A DNA stretch of 64,000 bases from assembly GCA_937941765.1 (NCBI GenBank), contig CALDGQ010000023.1, positions 62,001-126,000 of the forward strand, given 5' to 3'. Shown piece by piece: positions 43,140 to 51,331 of the stretch (its first letter is position 1; each line of letters begins with the position of its first letter). A program made the position numbers and the translations under genes. This stretch comes from an uncultured Saprospiraceae bacterium. Lineage in GTDB: Bacteria; Bacteroidota; Bacteroidia; Chitinophagales; Saprospiraceae. A model generated the notes under the pieces. That model was not told the origin of the DNA and ran no database searches. It worked only from the letters and a program-made list of their open reading frames with translations.

Positions 43140-45692
43140 TTATTTTAGACCGTGTATTCGTAATTCGACATACTTTGAAAGTGCTTTGTTAGCATGTCCT
43201 TTTCTTTTCGCTTTTGCAATAAAGTCAGCTGTTACTCCGTGTATTCGTGCGGCAATTAATTCTTGTAAATCTATTTCGCGAGCTCCAGAATCTCTGATGG
43301 ACGTTACATATTTTTTAGTGACACCGTGAATTTTTGCTGCAACTATGTTGGATGGCGTTATATCATCTAAATCCATTTTTCGAAACGCTTCAATATCCCT
43401 AACATTGACGCCATGAATCTTAAATTCAACTAGTTTTGTAGCACTCATATGGGTCAAACCAACTGAAGACATTTCTTTGATATATTGAGGAGTCACACCG
43501 TGAATTTCCATTTCAATCAATTTCTCAAAAGAAAAATTTTCAAAACCATATCTATCCAATGCTTTTTGCACTTCTGGATCTACTTGGTGAATTTTCGCAG
43601 CAACCAAATTTTGAATGGTTACATCGCGATCACCATTTTGTAACATATCATCTACAAATTCTTCATCAACCCCATGGATTTGCATTTCAATCATTCTTTT
43701 AGGAGAAATTCGTTTTTTACCTATTTTCTTAGCGATTCTTTCAAACTCATTTAGTTTAGAACCATTGATATTGAAAATTCCAAATTCTACCAAGTTATCA
43801 ACAGAAATATCATAACCACTTTCGACAACTGTTTTTACAAAATTTCTATCCATGTCGATTATAAAAAACATAAACATATCGCTGTCATCCACCTTTGCAC
43901 CACTCAAAGCATTTTCGATAAAACTTTTAAAGCTTCGATCATCTTCAAATTCAAAACTCCCTGATCCATTTTTTCTTTTAAATGATCCATCCAATGTCAA
44001 AGTACCAGCATCCCTTACCACTTGAAAAGTAACATTTTCACCATCTACAAATCCTTTGATCTCACTGATCTCAATACAGAATGATGTATTATGGTTGTTT
44101 TTATAGTTTAGATTTAGACAAAGCTCTTCCCCTTTCACTTTACCATCCCATTTACCTGGGCGTACCTTGTTAATCGAATGACTTGTTACATTACTTACAG
44201 GGTGTTTTTCTTTTTCAGATTGATATTCAATTCTATCTGTAGAAGCTTTTTCAATCTGTTGCTTTTCAAATTTTTCAATAAACGCTTCACCCATTTTTTG
44301 ATATTCATTAGCATGAGCTTTTGCTATTTCTTTGCTTGTATTTTTAATACTTTCTTGGAAATCGCCAGTAAAGTTGTCAAAGCCACTAAATTTCTTCGAA
44401 CTAGTTGATGAATTTGTTTTTGAACTAGTCGCTTCTGCAATCGTACTTAATATTTGATCAGTAATCTGTTCCTCGAATGTTCGACGATTTTCTTTTTGAA
44501 TCGTTTCCATCTGATTTTCCACTTCGAAATTGGTTGTGGTGGTAGTCGTAATTTGGGTGTTATTTTTTTCTTCTTTTTCATCACTTTCGATTTGTTGACC
44601 GACAACTAAATTTTTGTTACTGTTCTTTTTTGTAGTCGGTTTTTTCGAAATTACTTTTGTGATTTGGTTTTCTGATTCAGCATCCACATCTGAAATATTA
44701 CTTGTCAATTCAGTTGTTATTGGCTTTACTGCATTCAATGTTGCCATAGACAAACCTAATAATGGAAAAATGAGTAGATACTTCCAACTTGATCTAGCAG
44801 ATGATTTTTTAGCATTCATCATTTTGATTCTTTCAGATAAGAATGACTCATTATAATTAGTCGTCAGATTCAGACCATGTTGAGGAACTGAAACTTTGAG
44901 CAAACTCATTTGATAGGTTTTGGGTTCTGTTCCTTTTCCGATCATTTCAAAGTCCGTCAAGAATTCTAAATTATTAGTGATTGCTTTTCTGTACATCCAA
45001 ACAAATGGATTGAACCAATTAAAAATCACCGCAATTTCAGCCAACATTTTGTCAAAATAATGTGCTTGAGCAACATGGATTTTTTCATGTTCCAAAATCT
45101 GATTATAAGTCTCAAAATCATACAACTCTGGATTGATGAAAATCCAACGCATAAATGAAAATGGAGAAGCGTCTTCAGTTAACTCATAAATTTTGAACTT
45201 ACCATCTTGAATGTATTGTAGATTACGTTTTTGCAACATGATAATTACAAATTGAATTAAAAACGTAATTGCAAATATCCCAACACCAATTAGATAAATG
45301 TACCAAAGTACTTTCCAATAATTGACCTCACTCAATGTTGCCAACCAACTTTTATCTGCTTCCACCGGTTTTACCAACAATGCCTCTTCGCTAATTGACT
45401 CAATATTATTGATAATCGCAGGAGCTTCTGCATTTTTGGTATACCTTTCATTTCTCATTTCAGTCAGCTCAACAATTCGTCCCGGCTGCGTCGTGTTGGT
45501 GACTTCTACAACTGGTGGTCTAAATGAAATATAAGAAGGTACGGTCAATAATGGGATGACCAATGAAGCAAAAATTGCTCCTATTAGAAAAAAGCGATTT
45601 ATTTTATAAAAAGTCTCTTTTCTTAAAAACAACCAATACACAATGAAGGTGGCTGCAAACAATATGGAAACATAAGCGATGTAGGGTATCAT
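43140..45692 (-). CDS. BlaR1-like M56 metallopeptidase with eight 29-residue C-terminal repeats
   Basis: The N-terminal part has four hydrophobic segments (about residues 5-25, 35-50, 125-150 and 300-320) around an M56 metallopeptidase domain with the zinc motif HEKIH (about residue 202) and NWFNPFVWMYRKAI. Residues 340-600 are a low-complexity and small-beta-domain region. The last 235 residues are about eight repeats of 29 residues ending K/E-IHGV (for example TPQYIKEMSSVGLTH and TATKLVEFKIHGV-type units), in place of the beta-lactam-binding domain of classical BlaR1. It overlaps the BlaI gene by ATGA. It probably relays an unknown signal by cleaving BlaI. Confidence 0.88.
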   Translation of the reverse strand: MIPYIAYVSILFAATFIVYWLFLRKETFYKINRFFLIGAIFASLVIPLLTVPSYISFRPPVVEVTNTTQPGRIVELTEMRNERYTKNAEAPAIINNIESISEEALLVKPVEADKSWLATLSEVNYWKVLWYIYLIGVGIFAITFLIQFVIIMLQKRNLQYIQDGKFKIYELTEDASPFSFMRWIFINPELYDFETYNQILEHEKIHVAQAHYFDKMLAEIAVIFNWFNPFVWMYRKAITNNLEFLTDFEMIGKGTEPKTYQMSLLKVSVPQHGLNLTTNYNESFLSERIKMMNAKKSSARSSWKYLLIFPLLGLSMATLNAVKPITTELTSNISDVDAESENQITKVISKKPTTKKNSNKNLVVGQQIESDEKEEKNNTQITTTTTTNFEVENQMETIQKENRRTFEEQITDQILSTIAEATSSKTNSSTSSKKFSGFDNFTGDFQESIKNTSKEIAKAHANEYQKMGEAFIEKFEKQQIEKASTDRIEYQSEKEKHPVSNVTSHSINKVRPGKWDGKVKGEELCLNLNYKNNHNTSFCIEISEIKGFVDGENVTFQVVRDAGTLTLDGSFKRKNGSGSFEFEDDRSFKSFIENALSGAKVDDSDMFMFFIIDMDRNFVKTVVESGYDISVDNLVEFGIFNINGSKLNEFERIAKKIGKKRISPKRMIEMQIHGVDEEFVDDMLQNGDRDVTIQNLVAAKIHQVDPEVQKALDRYGFENFSFEKLIEMEIHGVTPQYIKEMSSVGLTHMSATKLVEFKIHGVNVRDIEAFRKMDLDDITPSNIVAAKIHGVTKKYVTSIRDSGAREIDLQELIAARIHGVTADFIAKAKRKGHANKALSKYVELRIHGLK

Positions 45693-46051
45693 GACTTTTT
45701 GTTTTTGATCATTTCGACAATATTATTTAATTCTGCTTCATCAATTTTCTCTTTTTTAGCAAAGTATGCGATCATTTCAGAAAATGAATTGTTGAAATAT
45801 TTTCCCAACATATCATTGACAGCATTACTTTGATATTCTTCCTTAGGAAGGATCGCGTGATATTGATGACTTTTTCCAAATTCAGTATGACCAATAAATC
45901 CTTTCGTTTCCAAAATTCTAACCATGGTCGATACACTATTATAATGTGGTTTGGGTTCTGGCAATTTTTCAATTATATCTTTTATAAATGAAGGACCAAT
46001 CTCCCACAACACATGCATTATTTGCTCTTCTCTTGGTGCTAACTTTTTCAT
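45689..46051 (-). CDS. BlaI/MecI family transcriptional repressor
   Basis: The 120-residue winged-helix protein matches BlaI/MecI/CopY: LAPREEQIMHVLWEIGPSFIKDIIEKLP, then the recognition region HYNSVSTMVRILETKGFIGHTEFGKSHQYHAILPKEEY, then a dimerisation helix pair. BlaI repressors are inactivated by cleavage by an M56 partner; the next gene, overlapping by four bases, encodes such a partner. Three ACTAATNNATTAGT palindromes stand upstream at 46080-46200, fitting autoregulation of this operon. Confidence 0.93.
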   Translation of the reverse strand: MKKLAPREEQIMHVLWEIGPSFIKDIIEKLPEPKPHYNSVSTMVRILETKGFIGHTEFGKSHQYHAILPKEEYQSNAVNDMLGKYFNNSFSEMIAYFAKKEKIDEAELNNIVEMIKNKKS

Positions 46052-46079
46052 AGACTATTAATTTTAATTCAAATCTATA

Positions 46080-46200
46080 ACTAATCGATTAGTTTATCAA
46101 CTAATTTATTAGTTTTAAAATGTTAAAGTTTTGATCAGATTTTTATAAATCATTGATTATCTGATACTTAACTAGGTGTTTTTATAACTAATAAATTAGT
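46080..46200 (-). promoter_or_regulatory. Three BlaI-type palindromic operators upstream of the blaI-like gene
   Basis: The palindrome ACTAATNNATTAGT occurs three times: 46080-46093 (centre CG), 46100-46113 (centre TT) and 46187-46200 (centre AA). The first two are spaced 20 bp centre to centre, about two helical turns, and begin 29 bp upstream of the blaI-like start. The third lies about 87 bp further away, toward the RRM gene. This is the size and symmetry expected for BlaI/MecI dimers, although the sequence differs from the TACA/TGTA boxes of Staphylococcus. Binding is inferred. Confidence 0.8.
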
Positions 46201-46550
46201 TTGAAAGCTGACAACACGTTCATTTTTAATCACAATTATCAAATAAAAAGACCTTAGAAGCCTGCATATACTTCTCAACTACCAAATAAAAGTGGATTAA
46301 TTTCAAATTCAAGAAATAGCTAAACCATTTTAAATCAGTTTGTTACCATAAAATTTGAAATTATTATGAAAAATATACTTATCTTTATACACGAAATGGG
46401 AATTGAGGGAACTTCTTTCAATTTTCCAGAGTTATTATCATGTTAGTCATTTAGTAGTTAATCAGTTTCTTTGCTTTCAAGTAAGTTATTAGTCTTTGTC
46501 TTCTCCTAATCCGACTCTCAATTTTTTTTAATTTTTAATTTTTTTTTATT
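46201..46550 (+). other. Long untranslated leader region of the RRM gene
   Basis: These 350 bp contain no convincing gene. A 26-codon frame at 46366-46446 (MKNILIFIHEM...) is probably chance. The last 50 bp before the ATG are extremely T- and A-rich with polypyrimidine runs (TTTTTTTTAATTTTTAATTTTTTTTTATT), which suggests a long, possibly regulatory 5' leader. Confidence 0.4.
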
Positions 46551-46859
46551 ATGAACATTTTTGTAGCCAAATTAAACTTTGACACTCACGAGTCTACTTT
46601 AGAAAACGCATTCGCTCAGTACGGTGCTGTAGATTCAGTCAAAATCATTATGGACAAATTTACAGGCAGATCTAAAGGTTTTGGATTTGTAGAAATGGCA
46701 AGCGACGAAGAAGGACAAGCAGCAATTAACGGTTTAAATGACACTGACCTAGATGGTAGAACTATCGTGGTTAAGAAAGCAGAACCAAGAGAACGTAGAG
46801 ACAACAACCGCGGAGGCGGTGGTGGTTACAATCGCGGTGGCGGTGGAAACCGTTACTAG
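46551..46859 (+). CDS. RRM RNA-binding protein with glycine-arginine tail
   Basis: A single RNA-recognition motif fills residues 1-80, with RNP2 as NIFVAKL and RNP1 as KGFGFVEM. The tail of about 20 residues is arginine- and glycine-rich (RGGGGGYNRGGGGNRY), like eukaryotic RGG boxes. Small RRM proteins of this type are abundant in Bacteroidota and cyanobacteria and are thought to act in RNA metabolism in place of some Hfq or CspA functions. A GAAA-tetraloop terminator follows. The long leader may allow autoregulation, which is inferred. Confidence 0.93.
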   Translation: MNIFVAKLNFDTHESTLENAFAQYGAVDSVKIIMDKFTGRSKGFGFVEMASDEEGQAAINGLNDTDLDGRTIVVKKAEPRERRDNNRGGGGGYNRGGGGNRY

Positions 46860-46889
46860 GATTTATCTTTAAAAATATAATTCTAAAAG

Positions 46890-46925
46890 AAAGCCTTCGC
46901 GAAAGCGAGGGCTTTTCTTTTTTTT
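46890..46925 (+). terminator. Intrinsic terminator of the RRM gene
   Basis: An 11-bp stem with one G-U (46890-46900 with 46905-46915) closes a GAAA tetraloop and is followed by TTCTTTTTTTT. It lies 31 bp after the stop codon. Confidence 0.88.
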
Positions 46926-46969
46926 AAAATGAGTATCTTTAAATAAGATTTTATACTAGAAAAATAATT

Positions 46970-47560
46970 ATGAAAGCGCACAAATTGTCTAACGTATCAG
47001 TCAAAGAATACATTTTAAAAGAACAAGAAACAAAAACTAAACATGAATTTCATAACGGAAAAATTTATGCTTTAGCAGGAGGTACCTTAAATCACGGCTT
47101 GATTGGAGGGAACATATATAGTAGTTTACGTAAAAAATTAGAAGCAAAGGAATCGACTTGTTTACCTTTTAATAGTGATGTAAAATTATTTATTGAAAAA
47201 TCAAATAGTTATGTTTATCCAGACTGTATGGTGATTTGTGATGAAATCAAAACCGCACCAGAAGATGAAAATTCAGTTATGAATCCCATTTTGATAATTG
47301 AAGTATTATCAAAATCTACTTCAGATTATGATAGAGGTGATAAGTTTTTTTTATATAGAAAAATTCCAAGTTTCAAAGAGTATATTTTGATTGATCAAAA
47401 AAGACATATTGTTGATGTCCATTTCAAAAATGAAAATAGTGATTTGTGGCAAATTATTAGGTATGAAGGAATTAATCAAACAATAAAAATACAATCTTTA
47501 AGTATTGAATTGACGATGGAGGAATTGTATTATCGAGCTACTATTTCAAAGGACGAATAA
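46970..47560 (+). CDS. Uma2 family (DUF820) PD-(D/E)XK nuclease-like protein
   Basis: The 196-residue protein matches the Uma2/DUF820 family: YILKEQETKTKHEFHNGKIYALAGG, NHGLIGGNIYSSL, the nuclease-like core VYPDCMVICDE with NPILIIEVLSKSTSDYDRGDKFFLYRKIPSFKEYILID. The PD...E-x-L/V arrangement (YPD, then EVLS) recalls the PD-(D/E)XK fold. These proteins are common in Bacteroidota and cyanobacteria and are often called putative endonucleases, but their biological role is unproven. It stands alone behind the terminator. Confidence 0.88.
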   Translation: MKAHKLSNVSVKEYILKEQETKTKHEFHNGKIYALAGGTLNHGLIGGNIYSSLRKKLEAKESTCLPFNSDVKLFIEKSNSYVYPDCMVICDEIKTAPEDENSVMNPILIIEVLSKSTSDYDRGDKFFLYRKIPSFKEYILIDQKRHIVDVHFKNENSDLWQIIRYEGINQTIKIQSLSIELTMEELYYRATISKDE

Positions 47561-47755
47561 ATATTTTTATCGTTAATTGCTAATTTTCCCAATCACTAAA
47601 TTGAATTTTCTCAGATTCAATTGGAGCATCCTTACTCCCTATTTGAGTATTTACATTCAACAATCCTTCCCACCCTATAGCTTTACTCAGCCTTAGGAAA
47701 CTAAGTACCTTCTTAAAAAAGTAAAATTCCAAAATATCTTCCCTATTTTCCACCT

Positions 47756-48406
47756 ATGAAAAAATACACCAATATCATCTGGGATTGGAATGGAACTTTG
47801 CTAAATGATGTAGCGCTTTGCGTAGATATCGCCAACGGAATTTTAGTCAACCACAATGATACGCAACTTAATATCGAAACTTATCGTGATGTATTCGGAT
47901 TTCCCATTACTGCTTATTATGAAAAGATTGGGATTGATTTTGAGAAGGAATCTTTTGAAGCACTGACCACGAAATTTATTACTGCTTACAATGCAGATGT
48001 CAAAAATTCTTGTCTACAGGTATCTGTGAATGAGGTGTTAGAACAATTTAAACAAACTAAAATTGATCAATTTGTTTTGACTGCGGCTTATAAAAAAGAT
48101 GCGATTCATTTGCTAAATCATTATGGGATTATAGACTATTTCAAAATGGTAGAAGGATTGGATAATTACAGAGCAGAAAGTAAAATGGATCGTGGACATC
48201 ATTTATTAAAGGTGAATAAAATAGATAAAAGTAAAACCGTTTTAATTGGAGATACGATTCATGACTTGGAAGTTGCAAATGAATTTGGCGTTCATTGTAT
48301 CTTAGTTGCAAACGGGCACCAGTCCAAAAATAGATTAGAAGCAAGTGCAACTCAAACGACTCGTGTAATTGACAATTTAAATGGACTCACAAACATATTA
48401 TTATAA
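47756..48406 (+). CDS. HAD-superfamily hydrolase, phosphoglycolate-phosphatase-like
   Basis: HAD motif I appears as WDWNGTLLND (residues 8-17), motif II as FVLTAAYKK, motif III with K in RAESKMDRGHHLL, and motif IV as VLIGDTIHDLEVANEFG. The cap domain is helical (about 20-90). Motif I has Asn where most HAD phosphatases have the general acid/base Asp (DxN in place of DxD). The DWNGT form is known from a subgroup of small-molecule phosphatases, so it need not mean loss of activity. The gene starts an apparent operon with the acetyltransferase and SGNH lipoprotein genes. Confidence 0.85.
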   Translation: MKKYTNIIWDWNGTLLNDVALCVDIANGILVNHNDTQLNIETYRDVFGFPITAYYEKIGIDFEKESFEALTTKFITAYNADVKNSCLQVSVNEVLEQFKQTKIDQFVLTAAYKKDAIHLLNHYGIIDYFKMVEGLDNYRAESKMDRGHHLLKVNKIDKSKTVLIGDTIHDLEVANEFGVHCILVANGHQSKNRLEASATQTTRVIDNLNGLTNILL

Positions 48407-48409
48407 TTT

Positions 48410-48871
48410 ATGCTAAAACTAAAACGTACCAATTCGAAAAATGAAGATTTTATCCAACTTGTACATCAACTAGATGCTTACCTTGCTGATATTGATGGAG
48501 ATGAACATGATTTTTATCACCAACATAATGGTATTGAAAATTTAAACAACACCATTGTTGCTTATTGGAATGAGGAAGCAGTTGGTTGTGGTGCATTTAA
48601 AAAATTTGACGAAAAATCCATAGAAATCAAGCGTATGTATGTGCATCCAAATTTTCGTGGTAAAAAAATCGCGACTGAAATTTTAATCGCGTTAGAAAAG
48701 TGGTCTCAAGAATTAGGATTTGAAAAGTGTGTGCTGGAAACAGGAAAAAGAATGAAAGATGCGGTGGCCTTTTATTCAAAATTAAAATATGTAATCACAC
48801 CAAAATTTGGTCCCTATAAAAATATCGACAACAGTCTTTGCTTTGAAAAAGTATTAAATCGAATCGGCTAA
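48410..48871 (+). CDS. GNAT family N-acetyltransferase
   Basis: The 153-residue enzyme shows a GNAT fold with the acetyl-CoA loop FRGKKIATEILIALEKW preceded by beta-4 (IEIKRMYVHPN) and followed by FEKCVLETGKRMKDAVAFYSKLKY. It starts 3 bp after the HAD gene stop codon, so they are translated from one mRNA. The substrate is unknown. Confidence 0.9.
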   Translation: MLKLKRTNSKNEDFIQLVHQLDAYLADIDGDEHDFYHQHNGIENLNNTIVAYWNEEAVGCGAFKKFDEKSIEIKRMYVHPNFRGKKIATEILIALEKWSQELGFEKCVLETGKRMKDAVAFYSKLKYVITPKFGPYKNIDNSLCFEKVLNRIG

Positions 48872-48882
48872 AATCCAAGCTT

Positions 48883-50040
48883 ATGAAAACGATCGTCAAT
48901 ACAACCCTATTTCTAATCATCATCTTAATTCAAAGTTGCTCTCCAAAGGTTTTACACATTGAGCCTGTCTTAAATAATCCAACAACACAATTGGAAGATG
49001 GTTTTTATATTATTTCTAAAACGGCAAATGATAAAAATTCATTAATGCCATTGGCTAACACACAACGAATCATTACTTACAATAAAGATTTTTATGATCC
49101 AACAGATGATAAATTTTTAGTAGTTGAAACTGCTGATTTTGTTCCGTTAAGTTTGAAGGAAAAACCAACTTCGGAATTACAAAAAGACAATTCTCAAAAC
49201 TTCTATCTTACTTTAAATGATATTGCCAAAACAAAATTAGAACAATTCACCACTTTGAATTTGTACAAAACAACAGGTATCATTGTTAATGGAGAAGCAT
49301 ACACCAAACACAAAATTAAATCCGTTATTGATGGAGGTAAACTTCAAATCACACAATGTACAGAAAATACGTGCAGGGTGTTATACGATCAATTCGATGA
49401 CAATGTAATTGGTTTGCCTTCTGATAAAGATTGGGCAAATTTACAACGATTTGCTAAACAAAATAAAGCACTCCATATGCCAAAGAAAAATGAACAAAGA
49501 ATTGTTTTTATGGGAAATTCTATAACTGAAGGTTGGCTGCAAGAAGGGCTCACTTTTTTTGACAATCCAAATTATATCAATCGAGGAATCAGCGGTCAGA
49601 CGACTCCTCAGATGCTCGTTCGATTTCGTCCTGATGTCATTGACTTAGAACCAAGAGCAGTAGTTATCCTGGCAGGTATCAACGACATCGCGGGAAATAC
49701 TGGTCCGATGACCCTCGATGCCATTTTTAACAATATCAAATCTATGGCGGATTTAGCTGATGCTAACAATATACAAGTGATCCTAAGTTCTGTTTTACCA
49801 GCTTATGATTTTCCTTGGAATCCAGGCTTAAACCCTGCAGGAAAAGTTTTGAAATTGAACAGCATGATGAAAACATATTGTGAGGAAAAGGGATTTATTT
49901 ATCTCGATTATCATACACCGATGAAAGATGACCGAAATGGTTTGCCCGAAAAATTATCATATGATGAAGTGCATCCGACGATTGATGGGTATAAAATGAT
50001 GGAAGATTTATTGGAAACTGCTTTGAATAAATTAAAATGA
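48883..50040 (+). CDS. Lipoprotein fusing a SecD-P1-head-like domain to an SGNH/GDSL hydrolase
   Basis: A lipoprotein signal (ending LIQSCSPK, Cys near residue 19) leads into an N-terminal domain of about 170 residues whose second half (FYLTLNDIAKTKLEQFT, TGIIVNGEAYTKHKIKSVIDGGKLQIT) resembles the P1-head subdomain of SecD/SecDF. The C-terminal domain is an SGNH hydrolase: block I FMGNSITEG (Ser about 213), block III AGINDIAGN and block V DEVHPT (Asp about 362, His about 365). It is predicted to act in the envelope on esters, perhaps of surface polysaccharide. Its 3' end directly abuts an amidohydrolase relic. Confidence 0.85.
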   Translation: MKTIVNTTLFLIIILIQSCSPKVLHIEPVLNNPTTQLEDGFYIISKTANDKNSLMPLANTQRIITYNKDFYDPTDDKFLVVETADFVPLSLKEKPTSELQKDNSQNFYLTLNDIAKTKLEQFTTLNLYKTTGIIVNGEAYTKHKIKSVIDGGKLQITQCTENTCRVLYDQFDDNVIGLPSDKDWANLQRFAKQNKALHMPKKNEQRIVFMGNSITEGWLQEGLTFFDNPNYINRGISGQTTPQMLVRFRPDVIDLEPRAVVILAGINDIAGNTGPMTLDAIFNNIKSMADLADANNIQVILSSVLPAYDFPWNPGLNPAGKVLKLNSMMKTYCEEKGFIYLDYHTPMKDDRNGLPEKLSYDEVHPTIDGYKMMEDLLETALNKLK

Positions 50041-50050
50041 TTTTACATAA

Positions 50051-50182
50051 AATCTTGAAACCGGGAAGGAAGCTGACTTTATTATTTTAGACAGAAATAT
50101 TTTTGAAATTCCAACAACACAAATAAAAGAGACGAAAGTAGAAGAAACGTATTTGAGAGGACAATTGATTTTTGAAAGATAA
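50051..50182 (+). pseudogene. Relic of an amidohydrolase family 3 (YtcJ-like) gene: C-terminal 43 codons only
   Basis: Translated in frame to a TAA at 50180-50182, this stretch reads ETGKEADFIILDRNIFEIP then TQIKETKVEETYLRGQLIFER. That is the typical end of an amidohydrolase (GK-x-ADF-x-x-LD and a final TYLRG strand). There is a stop codon at 50048-50050 just ahead and no start codon, and the SGNH gene ends at 50040. Nothing resembling the rest of the amidohydrolase is present, so it is a remnant of a deleted gene, with this position marking an old rearrangement junction. Confidence 0.75.
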
Positions 50183-50248
50183 ACTATTTAGAATTATCAT
50201 TGTTTTCATTTTTGAACTATTAAGCATTTTCAAAGTAAAAAAGACACT

Positions 50249-51070
50249 GTGAAATATATAGGAAAGACAAATGAATATTTTGAAGTAATTGATATCACAG
50301 ATTTCAATAAGGATGAACTAAACCAGCAAGATGATGATGTTCTATCCTTTCTATGGCTAGAAGAAGATGAGAATCACATGACGATTGATTCAAAAGCACA
50401 AGTACTTAACAAAAATCAGATTGTTTGTTTTACAGCATTTCATAAAGTGCACTTCAATAAAATTCGAAAAGCAAAATATTTAAAATTTAATAAGCCATTT
50501 TACTGCATTTTAGATCATGATAGTGAAGTCGGTTGTAAAGGCGTACTCTATTTTGGTGCGGCCAAAGTTCCTATCCTATCTCCTTCAAATGAAGATATTG
50601 AAATTCTTGAAACCGTTTGGAAAATGTTGTTGATTGAAATGAACTCAAAAGATAATCTTCAATTGGAAATGCTTCAAATGATGTTGAAACGAATACTTAT
50701 TCTATCAACAAGAATTTATAAGTCACAAGAAAATTTTAATGCAATAGAAACTAGCCAAGTTGATATTGTCAGAGATTTTAACTTTTTGGTAGAACAAAAT
50801 TTTAAAGAAAAACACAGTGTTGCCGAATATGCAGCATTGCTCAATAAATCACCAAAAACATTGTCCAATCTTTTTGGAAAAATTTCTGACAAAACACCGC
50901 TTCAATTGATTCAAGATCGAATTATGGTCGAAGTCAGACGGTTATTAAAATACACTTCTAAGCCAGTCTCGGAAATTGGTTATGAAGTTGGTTTTCAGGA
51001 TATACAATCTTTTAGTCGATTTTTTAAGAAGAATGAAGGGGTCTCTCCTAGTGACTTTCGGGTTAGTTGA
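50249..51070 (+). CDS. AraC family transcriptional regulator
   Basis: The C-terminal 100 residues hold the paired helix-turn-helix of AraC/XylS regulators: HSVAEYAALLNKSPKTLSNLFGKISDKTPLQLI and VSEIGYEVGFQDIQSFSRFFKKNEGVSPSDFR. The N-terminal 170 residues form a cupin-like sensing domain with VLSFLWLEEDENHMTIDSKAQVLNKNQIVCF. The start codon is GTG at 50249; no ATG lies nearby in frame. It may control the downstream OsmC gene or the SGNH gene, but a palindrome-rich element separates it from OsmC. Confidence 0.88.
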   Translation: MKYIGKTNEYFEVIDITDFNKDELNQQDDDVLSFLWLEEDENHMTIDSKAQVLNKNQIVCFTAFHKVHFNKIRKAKYLKFNKPFYCILDHDSEVGCKGVLYFGAAKVPILSPSNEDIEILETVWKMLLIEMNSKDNLQLEMLQMMLKRILILSTRIYKSQENFNAIETSQVDIVRDFNFLVEQNFKEKHSVAEYAALLNKSPKTLSNLFGKISDKTPLQLIQDRIMVEVRRLLKYTSKPVSEIGYEVGFQDIQSFSRFFKKNEGVSPSDFRVS

Positions 51071-51073
51071 ATT

Positions 51074-51200
51074 ATGATGTTTGATTTATGATGTATGATT
51101 TATGATTTATGATTTATGATGTATGATATGACCGTTGTAACGTGTTCACATGCTCACCTATAAACGGTCATATCATACATCATACATTTTTAATCATACA
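51074..51200. repeat. Heptad-periodic hairpin, element 3
   Basis: Eight consecutive 7-bp words of the ATGATTT/ATGATGT type fill 51074-51129. The inner part forms a perfect 22-bp inverted repeat, 51115-51136 with 51163-51184, with a 26-nt loop containing GTGTTCACATGCTCACC. The right arm continues as decaying complementary words to about 51225. No gene is present in the interval 51071-51331. Confidence 0.85.
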
Positions 51201-51331
51201 TTTTAATAATACATTTTTTAATCTACGGGAAAAATTGACAACTCAAAGGGAATACAAGCCTATTTCCAAGCCTCCATGTGTCCCTATATTTGTATTGTAA
51301 TTAAAATTTATAATCAAATAAAAATAGTATC

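Noticed and set aside
46366-46446. A 26-codon ORF in the RRM leader
   Set aside because: It is short, has no supporting context, and such frames are expected by chance in AT-rich DNA.
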